The notes: generated from the letters alone by a model not told the origin. Counted from the first letter of the stretch, positions 17,670 to 27,958 are shown. The stretch: 64,000 bases of DNA from Paenibacillus guangzhouensis (GCF_009363075.1 NZ_CP045293.1:186001-250000), one strand, 5' to 3'. Numbers and translations: made by a program.

Positions 17670-19508
17670 ATGTTTACGAGTAAACGGAGAATGTTCTATA
17701 GTCTAATGCTGTTCACGGTGATCTTTATTTGTATCGCGATTCGAATGGCGTGGATGCAACTGCATCGTCAAGATGCAGGTGCTGTATCGAAGAAGAGCAT
17801 TGCACAGCTATCCGTATTACAACGTGAACGAGGTATCGTACTCGATAGTGGCCGTGGGCATTTCTATGATCGCAATGGTATACCTCTCACGGGCAAACAA
17901 GTTCCCATGTTAGTCATGTTCCCAATTGATCCGGCGTCACGCGGGCTTGCCGTACACCAGCAACAGCTCGCAGCAATTCTTGGGCTGCCTTATTCGGAGC
18001 TTGACCTATATTGGAAGCAGTTGAAAGCACCAACGGTCTGGACTGTCAAGGGGACGAAGCAACCGTATCGATTATCTTCTACCCAGATTCAACGCATTGA
18101 ACAGCTTTCACTGAATGGTGTACGCATTCTGCCGATGCAAACGCGATATGATGCGACGAATGCTGCCAAACAGTGGCTTGGGTTTATTGCAGAACAGCCG
18201 GAGCTGCTGCTCGCTCAGCGTGCGAGTGGCACTGAACGTTCGACGACAAGTTTAAATACACCGATCGGCGCAGCGGGGCTCGAGAGGACGTTTGATCCTT
18301 TCCTAAGGGGCATTGGACCGACAATCGCGACGTACTTTGTTGATGGCGCCAGAAGGCCATTATATGGTCTAGATACGCGGGTGTCTAGACCCAACAATCC
18401 ATTCTATCCGCTCAGAATCATTACGACGGTCGATTTATCTATCCAGAGTAAGCTGGAGGCGTATGCTGATCAAGCAGGGCTAACGAAAGGGGCAATTGTC
18501 GTCCTAGACGCTGCTAGCGGCGATGTGGTGGCCATGGTATCGAAGCCGTCATTTGACCCGAACCATGTGGATCTGAAGGAAGGAAGCTGGGGGAATCGTG
18601 CGCTGAAGGCGCTTGTTCCAGGTTCAATTTACAAGGTCGTTACGGCTGCAGCAGCGCTAGAGACCATACCAGGGATTGAACGGGCAACCTTTGAATGCCA
18701 TGGGGAGTATGGCAAATATGGATTCTCGTGTTGGAAGAAGGATGGACATGGCTTGATATCCCTTGAAGAAGGCTTTGCAAAGTCATGCAATATCGTGTTC
18801 GCCACCATTGGAGAACATATGAAAGCGGAGACGCTTACTCGTTATGCTTCCATGCTAGGATTATCCAGAACGGTGGGATGGCAATCGGAACGATGGATGG
18901 ACATCGCACATTTCAATCAATTGGATGGGGAGGAAGCGGGAAGAGTATTTGCAGCCAAACAGATTGATGGCGGGGTCATGGTGCAATCAGCCGTAGGTCA
19001 GCGAGATGTCCTCGTCTCTCCCTTACAAGCAGCCAATCTTGTCGTGACGCTGCTAAATAACGGGGAGGTGCATGCACCGCGACTGGTGAAAGAAATTCGA
19101 TATGCGAATGGTCAATTATTAACATCGGTCCCAAAGCATCTGTCGCCATCTCCCTATGGCTCTATTCGTCCAGATACAACACATCATTTAATGCATTGGA
19201 TGGAAGAGGTCGTTACAGACGGTACAGGAACAGCGCTTAAACGTTCCAAGTGGAAACTCGCCGGAAAATCAGGAACCGCGCAAGTGAAGAAACACGGGCA
19301 TACGACGAACAATCATTGGTTCATCGGATACGGCCCTGTCACGTCTCCACGTTACGCGGTTGCCATTGTGTCGGAGAATAAGCCAACGATCGGCTCGAAT
19401 CAAGCGACGAGTTTATTTAAGGGAGTGATGGATCTGCTCGCAGATCATGATTCGGATTCCGCACCGTCGAATTCTTCCTTAGGCAGTCGGATCCAAGATT
19501 TGAGATAA
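17670..19508 (+). CDS. Class B penicillin-binding protein (PbpI/YrrR-like)
   Basis: 612 residues. One N-terminal membrane helix (about 9-28), a dimerisation-type domain, then a transpeptidase domain from about 255. Catalytic motifs are visible: SxxK in PGSIYKVVTAAAAL, SxN in AKSCNIVFATIGEH and KSGT in LAGKSGTAQVKKHG. It cross-links peptidoglycan outside the membrane. Synteny with B. subtilis yrrR (pbpI, PBP4b, sigma-F-dependent) after the yrrN/yrrO pair supports assignment to that group; sporulation control is inference only. Its 3' end overlaps the convergent AI-2E-family gene by 64 bases. Confidence 0.9.
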   Translation: MFTSKRRMFYSLMLFTVIFICIAIRMAWMQLHRQDAGAVSKKSIAQLSVLQRERGIVLDSGRGHFYDRNGIPLTGKQVPMLVMFPIDPASRGLAVHQQQLAAILGLPYSELDLYWKQLKAPTVWTVKGTKQPYRLSSTQIQRIEQLSLNGVRILPMQTRYDATNAAKQWLGFIAEQPELLLAQRASGTERSTTSLNTPIGAAGLERTFDPFLRGIGPTIATYFVDGARRPLYGLDTRVSRPNNPFYPLRIITTVDLSIQSKLEAYADQAGLTKGAIVVLDAASGDVVAMVSKPSFDPNHVDLKEGSWGNRALKALVPGSIYKVVTAAAALETIPGIERATFECHGEYGKYGFSCWKKDGHGLISLEEGFAKSCNIVFATIGEHMKAETLTRYASMLGLSRTVGWQSERWMDIAHFNQLDGEEAGRVFAAKQIDGGVMVQSAVGQRDVLVSPLQAANLVVTLLNNGEVHAPRLVKEIRYANGQLLTSVPKHLSPSPYGSIRPDTTHHLMHWMEEVVTDGTGTALKRSKWKLAGKSGTAQVKKHGHTTNNHWFIGYGPVTSPRYAVAIVSENKPTIGSNQATSLFKGVMDLLADHDSDSAPSNSSLGSRIQDLR

Positions 19509-20548
19509 CCCTGATCGATCAATGCTTTCATAAGGATGAGCAAGATCGGGGATAATATTAAACCTGCCACCCCGAACAAGGATAACGAAATAATCATACA
19601 AGCTAACATGGTAAAGGCAGATACGCCGAGAGTATTGCCGGTAATTTTCGGCTCCATAATCTGTCTGATCAGCATGACCACAGCGAGAAGCACGAGCAGC
19701 CAAATCGCGAGCGTCGAATTCCCGACGAGGAACAGGTAAATCACCCATGGGATGAATAGGACCGGAACCCCAAGGAGTGGCAGCAAATCCAATATGGCCG
19801 AGATTAGCGCAAGCGTGAACGCATTGGATACGCCAAGGAGCAGAAGTCCAACGAAGATGCCGATGAACGTGATGGAGATGAGCTTCATCTGTGCCTTGAG
19901 ATAGGCAGCAATGCCGCGGAATACATTTTCTTTTAGAAACAGATACGCTGTCTTGAATGTACGTGGTGTCCGCTCATCCGCGAGCTTCTTCCATGACTTA
20001 ATCTCGGTGCTTAAGAAGTAAGCGAGGATAATGCCAATCCCGAAGTTTACGACGAACGAAGATACGGACTGTAACGATCCAAGAATCATATTGAGGATTC
20101 GGATCGCAATTTCGGAACCTTTTCCAGCAATGGTGCCTAGATAGCTATTGATATTCGCGATGATATTCTCAGGCAATAAATTTGCCTTATTCTGAAGCAT
20201 AATCACAATTTCGTTAATGGTGGCTTTGAATATATTGGTATACATTGGCAGCCGATCGATTAAGTTCGTGATTTGTGTAATCAGAATGACGCCAAGTCCG
20301 AAGAAAACACTAAGTAGCAGCAAGATAAATATAAGTACGGAAATGGCAGAAGCAACGGATTTCTTCAAGCCGCGGCGATTCAAGAATTTGGCAAGAGGTT
20401 CGATAATCATGTAAATGATGAACGATAGAAAGATTGGAGTAGCAATATTATACAAATAACTAAAGAGGGACATGGTCAAATATACGGTAAGTACAATTAA
20501 CCCGATGTCAAATGCGGTACGCCAATATTTTTTATAGAACGGTAGCAA
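19445..20548 (-). CDS. AI-2E family transporter (second copy)
   Basis: About 367 residues with many membrane helices: two near the N-terminus, a central amphipathic region with NLIDRLPMYTNIFKATINEI, and a cluster from about 215 to 350 containing DLLPLLGVPVLFIPWVIYLF, the family's conserved loop. Function is uncertain; some relatives act in cation/proton exchange. The TTG at 20548 is chosen because AAGGAGG lies 7 bases upstream, although the frame extends to 20593. Its last 64 bases run antisense to the end of the pbpI-like gene, so the two transcripts would be complementary there. It is divergent from the deacetylase gene. Confidence 0.85.
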   Translation of the reverse strand: MLPFYKKYWRTAFDIGLIVLTVYLTMSLFSYLYNIATPIFLSFIIYMIIEPLAKFLNRRGLKKSVASAISVLIFILLLLSVFFGLGVILITQITNLIDRLPMYTNIFKATINEIVIMLQNKANLLPENIIANINSYLGTIAGKGSEIAIRILNMILGSLQSVSSFVVNFGIGIILAYFLSTEIKSWKKLADERTPRTFKTAYLFLKENVFRGIAAYLKAQMKLISITFIGIFVGLLLLGVSNAFTLALISAILDLLPLLGVPVLFIPWVIYLFLVGNSTLAIWLLVLLAVVMLIRQIMEPKITGNTLGVSAFTMLACMIISLSLFGVAGLILSPILLILMKALIDQGYLKSWIRLPKEEFDGAESES

Positions 20549-20629
20549 AAAGGAACCTCCTTGTTTCATAAAGAATATATATTGATTGTACACTATTTTG
20601 AAAATTCGTGCCTATTTTTTGCGCCTGTA

Positions 20630-20638
20630 TGATACAAT
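20630..20638 (+). promoter_or_regulatory. Extended -10 promoter of the deacetylase gene
   Basis: TGATACAAT matches an extended -10 (TGn followed by TACAAT), 34 bases ahead of the chosen ATG. No good -35 is visible 17 bases upstream, which is common for extended -10 promoters. Confidence 0.45.
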
Positions 20639-20672
20639 AATAGGAGCTCATTTGAAAAGTGGGGAAATGTAC

Positions 20673-22070
20673 ATGGAAAATTTGGTTCTATGGTGTTTCT
20701 ACATTTTAACGTTTTATGCGTTTCTCCCAGGCGTGTTTAGTCGCATTTTTGGATTTCGGGTCTTCAAAAGAGGGCGTAGTGATGGAGAAATCTGCTTAAC
20801 TTTTGATGACGGTCCAGACCCCTATTACACGGCAGAGTTGCTCGATTTGCTCAAAAAATATGATGCAAAGGCGACTTTTTTTGTTGTTGGGGCAAATGCG
20901 GAAAAAAATCCCGATATTGTCAAACGGATTCATGATGAAGGCCATCTCATCGGTATCCATAATTATGTCCACAAAAGCAATTGGTTGATGCGTCCAGGTA
21001 CGGTTCGTAAACAAATTAGAAAGACGTCGGATGTGATTGAGCAAATTACAGGTTCGAAGTCCGTTTATTATCGGCCGCCGTGGGGCATCGTGAACCTCTT
21101 CGATTTTGGTAATTTGGGACATATTCAAATTATTCTGTGGTCAGCTATGTTTGGGGATTGGCGTAAAGGTGTTGGGGCAGATCGGTTAGAACGAAGAATG
21201 ATGCGTAAATTGCGTCCCGGCGAAGTCTTGCTCTTGCATGATTGCGGGATTACTTTCGGTGCAGACGAGGATGCGCCAGCGAATATGCTTATCGCCTTAG
21301 AGAGATACATGCAAGCAGCTACGAAAAAAGCATATCGATTCATCCGCGTAGATGAGATGATAAAGGTAACAGATGAAGCCAAGGCAAGAACTCTTAGCCT
21401 CGGTAGACGGGTGTTGGTTCGATTATGGCTTATTTGGGAGCAATGCTTCCATGTCTTATTCAATTTGAAGAAGACGGCAGATCCAGATCCGACATTCCAT
21501 TACCGGGTAACACGATATCATGGTGAACCCGTAACGATGCAGGATGGCAATGTCCTACACAAGGGCGATGCCGTCATGGAACTTCACTTCGATAATCAGA
21601 AATTATTCGACATGGGGCGGAAGGCACGTTCAACGATGCAGATTGCAATCCAGCTCATTCGCGGGGTTGAGCATGCGCTCCCTTATTTCGCTGATGAGCT
21701 CGTGAATAACGCTAAGCTGGTTGACGTGAAAGCTCTATATGGGGTATCGATGATTCATCGCGGTGCCGATAAACTCGGATTCAGCATACAGGATTTGCCT
21801 CAGGGTTGGTTCAAGTCCGTGTCCAGCATTTATCTCAAAATTCTGTTATCCATCATTCATCCTCAAGGGCAATCAAGGCTGAAGGATCGGTCTTCGATGT
21901 TAGTACCGAAGAGCATTATTCTCTCTGCTGAACTGTTAAAGAAACGATATCATGTAGAAACATGCATTCAAAGTAAAGAGGCGGATCATCCGTTAGAGGA
22001 GCCTGTTCTGAAAATGGCTGTAGATCAATCATACGGCAATTCGACGAATACCCCCTCCGCGATGTCCTAA
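20673..22070 (+). CDS. Polysaccharide deacetylase with C-terminal YkoP-like domain
   Basis: About 466 residues. An N-terminal membrane helix (about 3-22) precedes a NodB-type deacetylase domain (about 40-235), with ICLTFDDGPDPYYTAELLD holding the metal/catalytic aspartates, IGIHNYVHKSNW the histidines, YYRPPWGIVN and LLLHDCG. The remaining ~200 residues lack deacetylase motifs and resemble the YkoP-type extension fused to such enzymes in some Bacillota (family call tentative). It would remove N-acetyl groups from a cell-envelope sugar polymer. The ATG at 20673 is set by GGGGAA 7 bases upstream. It stands as a single gene with its own promoter and terminator. Confidence 0.85.
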   Translation: MENLVLWCFYILTFYAFLPGVFSRIFGFRVFKRGRSDGEICLTFDDGPDPYYTAELLDLLKKYDAKATFFVVGANAEKNPDIVKRIHDEGHLIGIHNYVHKSNWLMRPGTVRKQIRKTSDVIEQITGSKSVYYRPPWGIVNLFDFGNLGHIQIILWSAMFGDWRKGVGADRLERRMMRKLRPGEVLLLHDCGITFGADEDAPANMLIALERYMQAATKKAYRFIRVDEMIKVTDEAKARTLSLGRRVLVRLWLIWEQCFHVLFNLKKTADPDPTFHYRVTRYHGEPVTMQDGNVLHKGDAVMELHFDNQKLFDMGRKARSTMQIAIQLIRGVEHALPYFADELVNNAKLVDVKALYGVSMIHRGADKLGFSIQDLPQGWFKSVSSIYLKILLSIIHPQGQSRLKDRSSMLVPKSIILSAELLKKRYHVETCIQSKEADHPLEEPVLKMAVDQSYGNSTNTPSAMS

Positions 22071-22073
22071 TGA

Positions 22074-22110
22074 AGAAGCCCCTTGACCGTCCGGTCAAGG
22101 GGCTTTCTTT
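22074..22110. terminator. Bidirectional terminator
   Basis: AAGCCCCTTGACC / GGTCAAGGGGCTT, a 13-pair perfect stem with a GTCC loop and T-runs on both strands' exit sides. It lies between the convergent deacetylase and ilvD genes. Confidence 0.92.
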
Positions 22111-22124
22111 GTGATGATGATCGA

Positions 22125-23813
22125 TTATACCTTCATGACACCGCCGGTGCTTGCATTCGTTACGAGCTTCGAATAACGAGCGAGGTAGCCGGTTTTGACT
22201 TTTGGTTCGAAACCTTTCCAATTCGCTTGACGACGCGCGAATTCTTCATCGCTCACATCGATCAAGTTGATGGTACGGTTCTTCAGATCCAGCTCGATGA
22301 TATCGCCGTCTTCAATGAACGCGATAGGACCGCCTTCAGCTGCTTCCGGAGAGATATGACCGATACTGATCCCGCGGGATGCGCCAGAGAAACGACCGTC
22401 TGTAATGAGGCCGACTTTAGCGCCGAGTCCCATACCCACGATTTGCGAGGTAGGGGCTAGCATTTCTGGCATACCCGGTCCGCCTTTAGGTCCTTCATAA
22501 CGAATAACGACGACATGGCCTTCCTTAACTTTGCCGTTCGCAATTCCGTACAGTGCATCATCCTGCGAGTCGAAGCAGATGGCAGGACCTTTGTGGTAGC
22601 CGCCAACCGATTTATCAACGGCACCGACTTTAATAATGGAACCGCGCGGTGCGATGTTACCGAATAGGACAGAAAGTCCGCCTTCAACGCTATGCGGGTT
22701 ATCGAGCGTATGAATCACGTCCGTATCCTTAATCTCACAGCCTGCTACGTTCTCACGGAGTGTCTTACCAGTGACGGTAATGCAGTCGCCGTGAAGAGCG
22801 CCTTCTTTCTTGAACAATTCATTCAATACAGCGCTAACACCGCCTGCATTGTGAACATCTTCAATATGGTAATCCGAAGCTGGTGCAATTTTCGCCAAGT
22901 GTGGAACGCGTTTGGCTACTTCATTGATCCGTTCGATTGGGTATTCAAAGCCTGCTTCATGCGCAAGGGCAAGCGTGTGAAGAACCGTGTTCGTGGATCC
23001 CCCCATTGCCATATCGAGCGCAAATGCGTTGTCGATGGCTTCAATGGTTACGATATCGCGCGGTTTAATATCTGCTTTGATCAGTTCCATTAATTGACGC
23101 GCAGATTGTCTTACGAAATCTTTACGCTCTGGAGCGACTGCAAGAATCGTACCGTTGCCTGGTAATGCAAGGCCAAGGCCTTCTGCGAGACAGTTCATGG
23201 AGTTTGCCGTGAACATACCGGAGCAGGAACCACAAGTCGGGCAGCCGTATTGCTCAAGCTCTGTCAAGCTATTCTCATCGATCTTACCTGCCATGAAAGC
23301 GCCAACGCCTTCGAATACGGAAGTAAGGGAAATGGCACGACCGTCACTCGTGCGACCAGCTTTCATCGGGCCGCCGCTGACGAACATCGTTGGGATGTTC
23401 ACACGGAGGGCTCCCATCATCATCCCTGGTGTGATCTTGTCACAGTTCGGGATACAGATCATGCCATCGAACCAGTGTGCGGATACAACCGTCTCAAGGG
23501 AGTCTGCGATAATCTCGCGGCTCGGAAGGGAATAACGCATACCGATATGCCCCATGGCAATCCCGTCATCGACGCCGATCGTATTGAATTCGAATGGGAC
23601 GCCTCCTGCTTCGCGAATCGCTTCTTTTACAATTTTACCGAACTCTTGTAAGTGGACATGACCCGGAACGATGTCAATGTATGAGTTGCATACGGCGATA
23701 AACGGCTTGTCGAAGTCTTCTTCTTTCACGCCTGCAGCACGCAGCAAGCTGCGATGTGGAGCGCGGTCGAAGCCTTTTTTAATCATATCTGAACGCATTT
23801 TCTTCTGTGTCAT
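22125..23813 (-). CDS. ilvD: Dihydroxy-acid dehydratase
   Basis: 562 residues, cytoplasmic. It converts 2,3-dihydroxy-isovalerate and 2,3-dihydroxy-3-methylvalerate to the keto acids for valine, isoleucine and leucine synthesis. Iron-sulfur ligand motifs are visible: [25 protein letters not shown] and [22 protein letters not shown] site lies 8 bases before the ATG. It is a single gene here; the other ilv/leu genes are not in the window. A TATAGT -10 about 35 bases upstream may belong to its promoter. Confidence 0.97.
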   Translation of the reverse strand: MTQKKMRSDMIKKGFDRAPHRSLLRAAGVKEEDFDKPFIAVCNSYIDIVPGHVHLQEFGKIVKEAIREAGGVPFEFNTIGVDDGIAMGHIGMRYSLPSREIIADSLETVVSAHWFDGMICIPNCDKITPGMMMGALRVNIPTMFVSGGPMKAGRTSDGRAISLTSVFEGVGAFMAGKIDENSLTELEQYGCPTCGSCSGMFTANSMNCLAEGLGLALPGNGTILAVAPERKDFVRQSARQLMELIKADIKPRDIVTIEAIDNAFALDMAMGGSTNTVLHTLALAHEAGFEYPIERINEVAKRVPHLAKIAPASDYHIEDVHNAGGVSAVLNELFKKEGALHGDCITVTGKTLRENVAGCEIKDTDVIHTLDNPHSVEGGLSVLFGNIAPRGSIIKVGAVDKSVGGYHKGPAICFDSQDDALYGIANGKVKEGHVVVIRYEGPKGGPGMPEMLAPTSQIVGMGLGAKVGLITDGRFSGASRGISIGHISPEAAEGGPIAFIEDGDIIELDLKNRTINLIDVSDEEFARRQANWKGFEPKVKTGYLARYSKLVTNASTGGVMKV

Positions 23814-23971
23814 GGCTCTAACCTCCGGTTCTATTTACGTACTATAATTGGAATGATTAAAATTGAGTCTATCACAATCGAGTAGCTTTTTCTAGCAATA
23901 AGTGTATTCATTATAATAGATATTTCCTATGACTTTATTGCGAAATGCATTCAGCTTCACGGAGGCATACC

Positions 23972-24012
23972 AAAAAGCGATCTTGTCACCAGGAATGGCT
24001 TCGGGATCGCTT
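23972..24012 (-). terminator. Terminator downstream of the decayed peptidase copy
   Basis: On the minus strand AAGCGATC / GATCGCTT encloses a ~22-base loop and continues into TTTTTGG. It lies just after the last recognisable codons of the pseudogene. Confidence 0.5.
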
Positions 24013-24022
24013 GATAACCCAT

Positions 24023-25030
24023 TTATACGGATGAGTTTCCGCCCATAACCGATAATGGATTTGCTTCTTTTTTGTCTTGGATCAGCTTACCAGCGTGATC
24101 GAAGATATAAGACTGGTAGAAGTGGCCTGTAATGTTCGTCACTTCTTCGGCTTTCGTCATAAATGACTGCCATGCCTTTGGGTTCACTTGTGTTCCTGTC
24201 CAGTAGAAATTCAGCAGGAGACGATTTTGATTATAAGGATGAATGGAACCATTGGTGCGCAATTTCATGAACAAACACGAAATCTTGGGTGGCGTCTGCG
24301 TTCTTCTGCAGTGGACCCATCTGTATGACGCGAGCGTATTCGAATGCCGTATGTTCGAGATAGGTCTCCGCGATGCGGAATTCAGGATATGGGTATTTGC
24401 CGTATTTTTCGCTGAAGAACTGGATGGATTTGAAGGCTTGATCAACATATTGGTTCATCAATTCTTTTTTGCCAGGGAAGTTGTCCATATAATACTGCAC
24501 GGTTAGGCCGTCACGTGTCTCGCTTAAGAAGCAGGAACGTTCATATTCACCTGATAATCCGAGGTCGTAAAATATTCCGAGACGAATGTCGTACTGTAAG
24601 GCGTCTTATCCCATTGGTACTTGTTCTCGTCGTAGACATGACTGGATACCAGTGAGCTCCGCTGATTAAGTCTTTGTAATGTAATGCGAAATCCGCTGGA
24701 TGCCGTAGGGGATGCGGACATTGAATTCTACGTCTACCATAGGTATGGAAGACGAGTTCTTTTAACGTATCTTTCGTCGTGTTCCGAAAAAACAACCTTT
24801 ACGCTGCCTTGCAGAGTCATCTTATGCTCATCCAGCCTCACATCGATTTGGTAATTCGTTGCGCTGTGGGCGGTCTGATTCTGGATGGAATCCTTTGCCA
24901 CATTGCTTGGGGGCTCAGCGGCTGCAGCGTTTACATTCAAGATTGGGCACAGGGCCAATGTGAAGACCATGGCGCTGGCCCACATGCGTGTGGAAGGTTT
25001 CCTTCGTTTTAACTCGTTCTTCGTATGCAC
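24023..25030 (-). pseudogene. Decayed tandem copy of the M1 metallopeptidase gene
   Basis: Successive fragments on the minus strand match the intact upstream gene in order but in different frames. A signal peptide and TNYQIDVRLDEHKMTLQGS correspond to residues 1-85, then a frameshift to FRNTTKDTLKELVFHT. A deletion leads to DLISGAHWYPVMS, another frameshift to YDENKYQWDKTPYSTTF, a deletion, then GKYPYPEFRIAETYLEHTAF through FVHEIAHQWFHSSL. A further deletion of over 300 codons jumps to YNQNRLLLNFYWTGTQ and the C-terminus. It retains the HExxH zinc motif but cannot make a complete enzyme. About 1 kb remains of an expected 2.2 kb. Confidence 0.9.
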
Positions 25031-25048
25031 TCCTTCGTTATGGAAAGA

Positions 25049-25075
25049 CCCTGGCGCTACGAAGCAGCACCAGGG
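25049..25075 (-). terminator. Terminator between the intact M1 gene and its pseudogene
   Basis: CCCTGGTGCT / AGCGCCAGGG stem on the minus strand with a 7-base loop, followed by TCTTTCC. It lies 17 bases past the stop of the intact peptidase gene. Confidence 0.6.
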
Positions 25076-25092
25076 CCGATGGGTCTGATCAT

Positions 25093-27288
25093 TTATTCAT
25101 TGTCTAAAATCTTTGCCAGTGGATTTTCAGTATTTTTACTTTGCTGTACTTTACCTGTTTGATCCATCGTATAGAATTGATAGAAGTTGCTTGAGAAATT
25201 CAGTGCTCCAACCGCTTTCATCGTGTAGGGTTCGACGGCTTTCTCGCTAAGCTCTTCTCCCGTCCAGAAGAAGTTCACGATGAGACGGTTCTTGTTATAC
25301 GGGTGTTTGATTACATACGCTCCCGAGTTATCCTTCTGATTCATCATGTTTATCCACGGGAATCCAATCTCTTCGGAGCGCTTCATGATGCCAGGCTTCA
25401 TCGCTTGAATGAGTGCATTCGATTTTGCATTGCCGATAACAATGAGGTTGCTATTCGCGAGTTCCCTCTCAAGCTTCGATTTGATCGCTTGTCGTTCTGT
25501 TACAACAGAAGCTTTGATACCCATGAATTCGAAGGTGCCTTGCAATTGTTGTAGAAGCAGCTCCTGCTGTGCTTTAGCCGGTTTAGACAGTTGATCGCTT
25601 AATACAATCGTAAGCGGCTCGCCTTGCAGTGCTTTATGAATGACTCGGTTCATTGACTCGTAGGGAGCTGTTGGATTTTGATCAAACACGTTTTGAACAA
25701 TGGCTTTCACTTGTTCATGCCAATAAGCTGCTTTTTCTTGCGGCGTCATCTGATATTCCTTTTTCAACTCGAAGTTCGGTTGTCGCAAGGCCTTCTCCAT
25801 TTCGACACGCTGTGGCTTGCCTAGTGTATCTTCGATCGTCTGAAGCAGCCCATCGATTGTCGCATTCTGATAGACGTACCGTTTGAAATATGCTTTCATG
25901 AATTGGTCGAATTTTTCTTCACCGACATTCCGGTACAATTGGTAGATGGCTTGACGGCCTTTACCGTAATAGACAGGATTGGCTGAATCCCCAACTTCAT
26001 CATTCGTTGAAGCGATGATGTTATCGTAGGATGCATCGTCGATTTGAATCGATTTAAATCCATTCGACTCATCGCCTTGCTTCTCCGAGAAATAGACTTT
26101 CGAGAAATCTGCGAATCCTTCATCTAGGAACGATTCTGTCTCGGAGTTATTCCCGATCAAGGCATGGAACCATTGATGGGCAATCTCATGCACGAATACG
26201 GTATCTTGCGGGACGTCGACCCTGTTCTGAATCAATCCCATTTGGATGACACGTGCAAATTCGACGGCTACACCTTGGACATAGGACTCTACGATGCGGA
26301 ATTCAGGGTACGGGTATTTGCCGTACTTGTCACTGAAGAAGTTAATCGCTTTGAACGCTTGATCGATATATTGATCGATGATTTCTTTTTTACCTTGCAT
26401 GTTGTCAAAATAGTAATATTGCACGGTCAAGCCATCTCGCGTCTCGCTGGCCACTTTGAAATTGGGGCTCGCGAAGAAGACGAATTCCCGCGTATTATTA
26501 GCCACGGTTGATAGAATCTTCCGGCCGGCTTCCTTGGCATCGATCTCCGTGATCGTTCCTGGCATGGATAATTGGTAGGATGCAGGTACGTTGAAATTCA
26601 CTTGGAAATCGGATGACGTGTAATAGTCCGTTTCAAAGGTTTTACTATAAGGTGTCTTATCCCACTGATGTTTGTTCTCGTCATAGACGGACATCACAGG
26701 GAACCAATGAGCTCCATTGATAATATCTTTGTAGTATGACAAACGCTGTGAGCCGTATGGAATTTTGACCTCAAATTTCAGTTGAACGGTGATCGATTCG
26801 CCTGGTTTCAATTCTTGTCCCAATGCTGCTGTCAGAGCTTGATTCTTATTGGTGAATGACAAGGCTTGTCCATTGGATTGCACCGATGAAATATCGATAC
26901 CGCCGAAGAAATCTTCCGGTTGACGGTTAGGCTCTTCTTTTTGAATTTGGGCATTGGTACGCTCGAACATTCCTGCTTGCGTATCTTTTGAACGGTTCGC
27001 ATCTGCGAACGTATGGAAGACAAGTTCTTTCAAATTGTCTTTGGACGTATTGCGGAATACGACAGTCTGACTGCCGTGAAGCGTCATGTTCTTCTCATCC
27101 AAGCGGACGTCGATTTGGTATTGGATCGGGCTGTGAACAGCAGTTTGTTCATTGATATGGTTCGTAGTAGGTGGTGCAGGCGCAGCCATCGCAGCACCTG
27201 TGCTAAGGATAGGGCTTGTAGCTAAAGTAAATACCATAGAGCATGCTAACATCCGTTTGGAGATTTTCATCCAAGTTGTGTGATTCAT
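25093..27288 (-). CDS. Secreted M1-family metallopeptidase
   Basis: 731 residues. A signal peptide with a basic start and a hydrophobic core ending at an AxA-like site (SMVFTLATSPILSTGAAMAA) indicates export. The N-terminal beta domain begins IQYQIDVRLDEKNMTLHGS. The zinc site is VHEIAHQWFHALIGN (near 360), with the third ligand in ESFLDEGFADFSKVYF, the gluzincin arrangement HExxH-18-E. The usual aminopeptidase GAMEN motif is not obvious; EFARVIQMG stands near that position, so substrate preference is open. The C-terminal ~200 residues are helical and of unknown role. GGGGAGAA ribosome site. A frameshifted tandem copy follows downstream. Confidence 0.87.
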   Translation of the reverse strand: MNHTTWMKISKRMLACSMVFTLATSPILSTGAAMAAPAPPTTNHINEQTAVHSPIQYQIDVRLDEKNMTLHGSQTVVFRNTSKDNLKELVFHTFADANRSKDTQAGMFERTNAQIQKEEPNRQPEDFFGGIDISSVQSNGQALSFTNKNQALTAALGQELKPGESITVQLKFEVKIPYGSQRLSYYKDIINGAHWFPVMSVYDENKHQWDKTPYSKTFETDYYTSSDFQVNFNVPASYQLSMPGTITEIDAKEAGRKILSTVANNTREFVFFASPNFKVASETRDGLTVQYYYFDNMQGKKEIIDQYIDQAFKAINFFSDKYGKYPYPEFRIVESYVQGVAVEFARVIQMGLIQNRVDVPQDTVFVHEIAHQWFHALIGNNSETESFLDEGFADFSKVYFSEKQGDESNGFKSIQIDDASYDNIIASTNDEVGDSANPVYYGKGRQAIYQLYRNVGEEKFDQFMKAYFKRYVYQNATIDGLLQTIEDTLGKPQRVEMEKALRQPNFELKKEYQMTPQEKAAYWHEQVKAIVQNVFDQNPTAPYESMNRVIHKALQGEPLTIVLSDQLSKPAKAQQELLLQQLQGTFEFMGIKASVVTERQAIKSKLERELANSNLIVIGNAKSNALIQAMKPGIMKRSEEIGFPWINMMNQKDNSGAYVIKHPYNKNRLIVNFFWTGEELSEKAVEPYTMKAVGALNFSSNFYQFYTMDQTGKVQQSKNTENPLAKILDNE

Positions 27289-27403
27289 TGTGTTCTCCCC
27301 TTTATCAGTTCGTGATCAACAAGATACATTCAGTATAGGACTTGGACCAAGCATGTTCTATGCGGCTGACTTACATGAACCTTACAACTGTGTAATGTGA
27401 TTT

Positions 27404-27432
27404 TTGAATGAATGCCCCTTCTTCGTTATAAT
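27404..27432 (+). promoter_or_regulatory. Sigma-A promoter of the DUF1904 gene
   Basis: TTGAAT, exactly 17 bases, TATAAT, located 47 bases ahead of the TTG start at 27480 and divergent from the peptidase gene. Confidence 0.75.
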
Positions 27433-27479
27433 AAAAGGGAGCATTATTTACATCGACAAGTTTAGAGGAGGAGCTACAT

Positions 27480-27815
27480 TTGCCCCATTTATTGTTCAGA
27501 GGCGTTGAGGCAGAGAAGCTTGGACAGATCTGTCAACCACTCGCACAGGAGCTAGCTGACATCTGCTCTTGCGGAACCGACAACTTTACATTTGAATGTC
27601 TACATACCACCGTTGTGTTAGGCGGAGATATGATATCATCCTTTTCTTTCATTCAGGTGGGCTGGTTCGAGCGGGGCGACGAGGTCCGGGATCGGTTCGC
27701 AGAAGCCGTTACGCGCAGTGTTAAATCGTTAGGCATTCCAGAGGTAGAGGTTGTATTCATCGCGTATGAAGAGAAGGCGTACTATATTGATGGCGTCCGC
27801 TGCGACAGACTTTAA
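27480..27815 (+). CDS. DUF1904 family protein
   Basis: 111 residues, soluble. The opening PHLLFRGVEAEKLGQI and the later FIQVGWFERGDEVRDRFAEA and EVVFIAYEEKAYYIDG are typical of the DUF1904 family, whose fold resembles tautomerase/MIF-like small enzymes (family knowledge; activity not established). TTG start with AGGAGG 8 bases upstream. It is a single gene with its own promoter and terminator. Confidence 0.75.
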   Translation: MPHLLFRGVEAEKLGQICQPLAQELADICSCGTDNFTFECLHTTVVLGGDMISSFSFIQVGWFERGDEVRDRFAEAVTRSVKSLGIPEVEVVFIAYEEKAYYIDGVRCDRL

Positions 27816-27826
27816 TAATGCCAAAT

Positions 27827-27873
27827 AAGCTATTCCGATGGTCATAATGATGGCGACGGGATAGCTTTTTTGA
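27827..27873 (+). terminator. Rho-independent terminator
   Basis: AAGCTATTCCG / CGGGATAGCTT (one G-T pair) followed by TTTTTT. It ends the DUF1904 gene. Confidence 0.82.
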
Positions 27874-27958
27874 TGTATGATACACATGAAAACGAAACAT
27901 TTATAGCGGATCGCTCGTATGAATGGTCGTGTACAAAATTTGGCAGAGGAGTTGTCTT

